The notes below the pieces were generated by a model that did no database searches, had not been told where the DNA came from, and saw nothing but the letters and a program-made list of their open reading frames with translations. This document shows positions 4,733 through 5,823 of a DNA stretch of 5,823 nt, in pieces. Both the position numbers and the translations under genes were made by a program. Positions within the stretch are counted from its first letter, which is position 1, and each line of letters starts with the position of its first letter. The stretch is from Gemmatimonadota bacterium. Its GTDB lineage: Bacteria > Gemmatimonadota > Gemmatimonadetes > Gemmatimonadales > Gemmatimonadaceae. Where the stretch lies: positions 1 to 5,823 of the forward strand of contig CANJOX010000220.1 of the NCBI GenBank assembly GCA_947475795.1. The letters run 5' to 3'.

Positions 4733-5823
4733 TCAGCCCCGTGCGGTCCATCCGGTGGCATCGACGTCGTGTTCAAACGCGCGGCGCAGACGATCGAGTG
4801 CCAGCTGGGCGGCCCGGTACCGGATTTCCGACCGGTCGCCGGGGAGGACGGCGCGAACGGCATGCACCTCGCCGTCCATGTCCACCGCCACCCACACGGT
4901 ACCCACAGGCTTCTCCGGCGTGCCACCATCGGGGCCGGCGATGCCGGTGATGCCGATGCCGATGGTCGTGCCGAAGCGCAGCCGCGCACCGGTGGCCATG
5001 GCGCGGGCCACCGGTTCACTCACCGCGCCGTGGGCGTCGAGGTCACTCTGGGCGACCCCGAGCTCGCGCACCTTGACCGCATTGGCGTAGGCGATCGTGC
5101 CGCCCTGCACGACACGGCTGGAGCCGGGCACGGCGGTGAGGCGCATGCCCAGGAGGCCGCCGGTGCAGCTTTCGGCCACGGCGACGGTGGCGTTCCGCGC
5201 GGCGCACTCGGCGAGCATGAGGGCGGCCAGATCGTCGTCACCCTCTCCGTAGATGAACCGTCCCACCTTCTCGCGGACGCGCTGGGCCGCGGCGGTGAGC
5301 CGCTGCTCCGTGTCGCGCGCCGGGCGCCCGTGCGAGGTGAGCCGCAGATCGACGCCGTCGTTGCCGGGGAGGTAGGCGAGCGACAGTCCGTCCACGCCCC
5401 GCGCGAGGTCGCCCAGTTTGTCGGCCAGCGCCGATTCGGCGATGTTGGCGGTGCGCAGTGTTTTCGAGCGCACCACCGAACCACCCACGGGGAGCCGGTC
5501 GCGCAGCTGCGGGATGAGGGTGTCGGCCAGCATGCCGCGCATCTCGCGGGGGACGCCGGGGAGCATGGCCACCCACCGCTGGCGGTCGTCTTCGAGCCAG
5601 ATGCCCGGGGCGGAGCCGTGGCGGTTGGCGAGGATCGTGGCGCGCTCGGGGACCATGGCCTGCTGACGATTACTGGCCGGCAGTTCATGTCCGAAGCGCG
5701 TGAGCCACCGCGCTTCGAGTGCGGCGAGGATGTCGGGGTCGAGCACCATGCCGCGGCCGAAAATGGAGCCGATGGCGGGCTTGGTCATGTCGTCGGCGGT
5801 GGGTCCCAGCCCGCCCGTGGTGA
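4733..5823 (-). CDS. cinA: CinA family protein: MoaB/MogA-like domain plus NMN amidohydrolase (PncC) domain, 5' end missing
   Basis: CinA proteins join an N-terminal molybdopterin-binding-like (COG1058) domain, reported as an ADP-ribose pyrophosphatase, to a C-terminal nicotinamide mononucleotide deamidase (COG1546, PncC), used in NAD salvage. The frame is open to the window edge; 362 complete codons remain, so about 50-70 N-terminal residues are missing. The ATG at 5788 is internal, because conserved TTGGLGPTADD is encoded just upstream of it. Further landmarks are LPGVPREM (5557-5534), the ANIAESALADKLGDL stretch, FIYGEGD, and the PncC motifs AESCTGG (5176-5156) and GIAGPDGGTPEKPVG. The Ser, Tyr and Lys I recall as catalytic in PncC match GSS (Ser at 5119-5117), Tyr (5089-5087) and Lys (5074-5072) with conserved spacing. 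Both domains look intact. In some bacteria cinA is competence-induced and lies near recA; recA is not visible here. The stop is 161 bp before grpE. Confidence 0.95.
   Translation of the reverse strand, partial: TTGGLGPTADDMTKPAIGSIFGRGMVLDPDILAALEARWLTRFGHELPASNRQQAMVPERATILANRHGSAPGIWLEDDRQRWVAMLPGVPREMRGMLADTLIPQLRDRLPVGGSVVRSKTLRTANIAESALADKLGDLARGVDGLSLAYLPGNDGVDLRLTSHGRPARDTEQRLTAAAQRVREKVGRFIYGEGDDDLAALMLAECAARNATVAVAESCTGGLLGMRLTAVPGSSRVVQGGTIAYANAVKVRELGVAQSDLDAHGAVSEPVARAMATGARLRFGTTIGIGITGIAGPDGGTPEKPVGTVWVAVDMDGEVHAVRAVLPGDRSEIRYRAAQLALDRLRRAFEHDVDATGWTARG

Noticed and set aside
4733..5788. cinA starting at the ATG at 5788
   Set aside because: The conserved GGLGPTADD motif is encoded upstream in the same frame (to the window edge), so this ATG is internal.
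1..5823. CRISPR array, tRNA or rRNA genes, insertion sequence or prophage
   Set aside because: Reading both strands I saw no spaced direct repeats of CRISPR type, no tRNA- or rRNA-like sequence, and no transposase or phage protein; apart from the 136-bp and 161-bp gaps, the window is nearly all housekeeping coding sequence.

Overview
The window is GC-rich (by eye about two thirds G+C) bacterial chromosome, densely coding. It contains five protein genes, two of them cut by the window edges, in a convergent layout. The layout and protein styles fit a free-living Gram-negative bacterium. Gemmatimonadota is my best guess, from general resemblance only; no marker here proves it.

Plus strand, 1-846: the 3' three quarters of mnmA (tRNA 2-thiouridylase). 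From 847 to 982 is a convergent intergenic gap. It is dominated by a large imperfect inverted repeat (875-961) built from repeated GCAGAG / CTCTGC units, followed on the mnmA side by CCTTTT, so it may also terminate mnmA.

Minus strand, read from right to left: cinA (5' end outside the window, stop at 4733); a 161-bp leader with two overlapping, mutually exclusive GC hairpins; grpE (4571-4023); dnaJ (4009-2858); a small secreted or outer-membrane-barrel-like protein whose ATG overlaps the dnaJ stop (2858-2322); and a dicarboxylate/amino acid:cation symporter family protein (2275-983). Spacing from grpE onward is tight (13 bp, a 1-base overlap, 46 bp), so grpE-dnaJ-exported protein-symporter is probably one transcript, possibly with readthrough from cinA. 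GrpE and DnaJ are the nucleotide exchange factor and J-domain partner of DnaK. Neither dnaK nor hrcA is in the window.

Most of the window is ordinary housekeeping sequence, and I do not see a clearly new multi-gene system. The points worth a second look are the symporter, which keeps its fold but has lost the NMDGT motif and most residues of one sodium site; the GCAGAG-unit inverted repeat; the paired hairpins before grpE; the hairpin abutting the symporter start codon; and the translational coupling of an exported protein to dnaJ.
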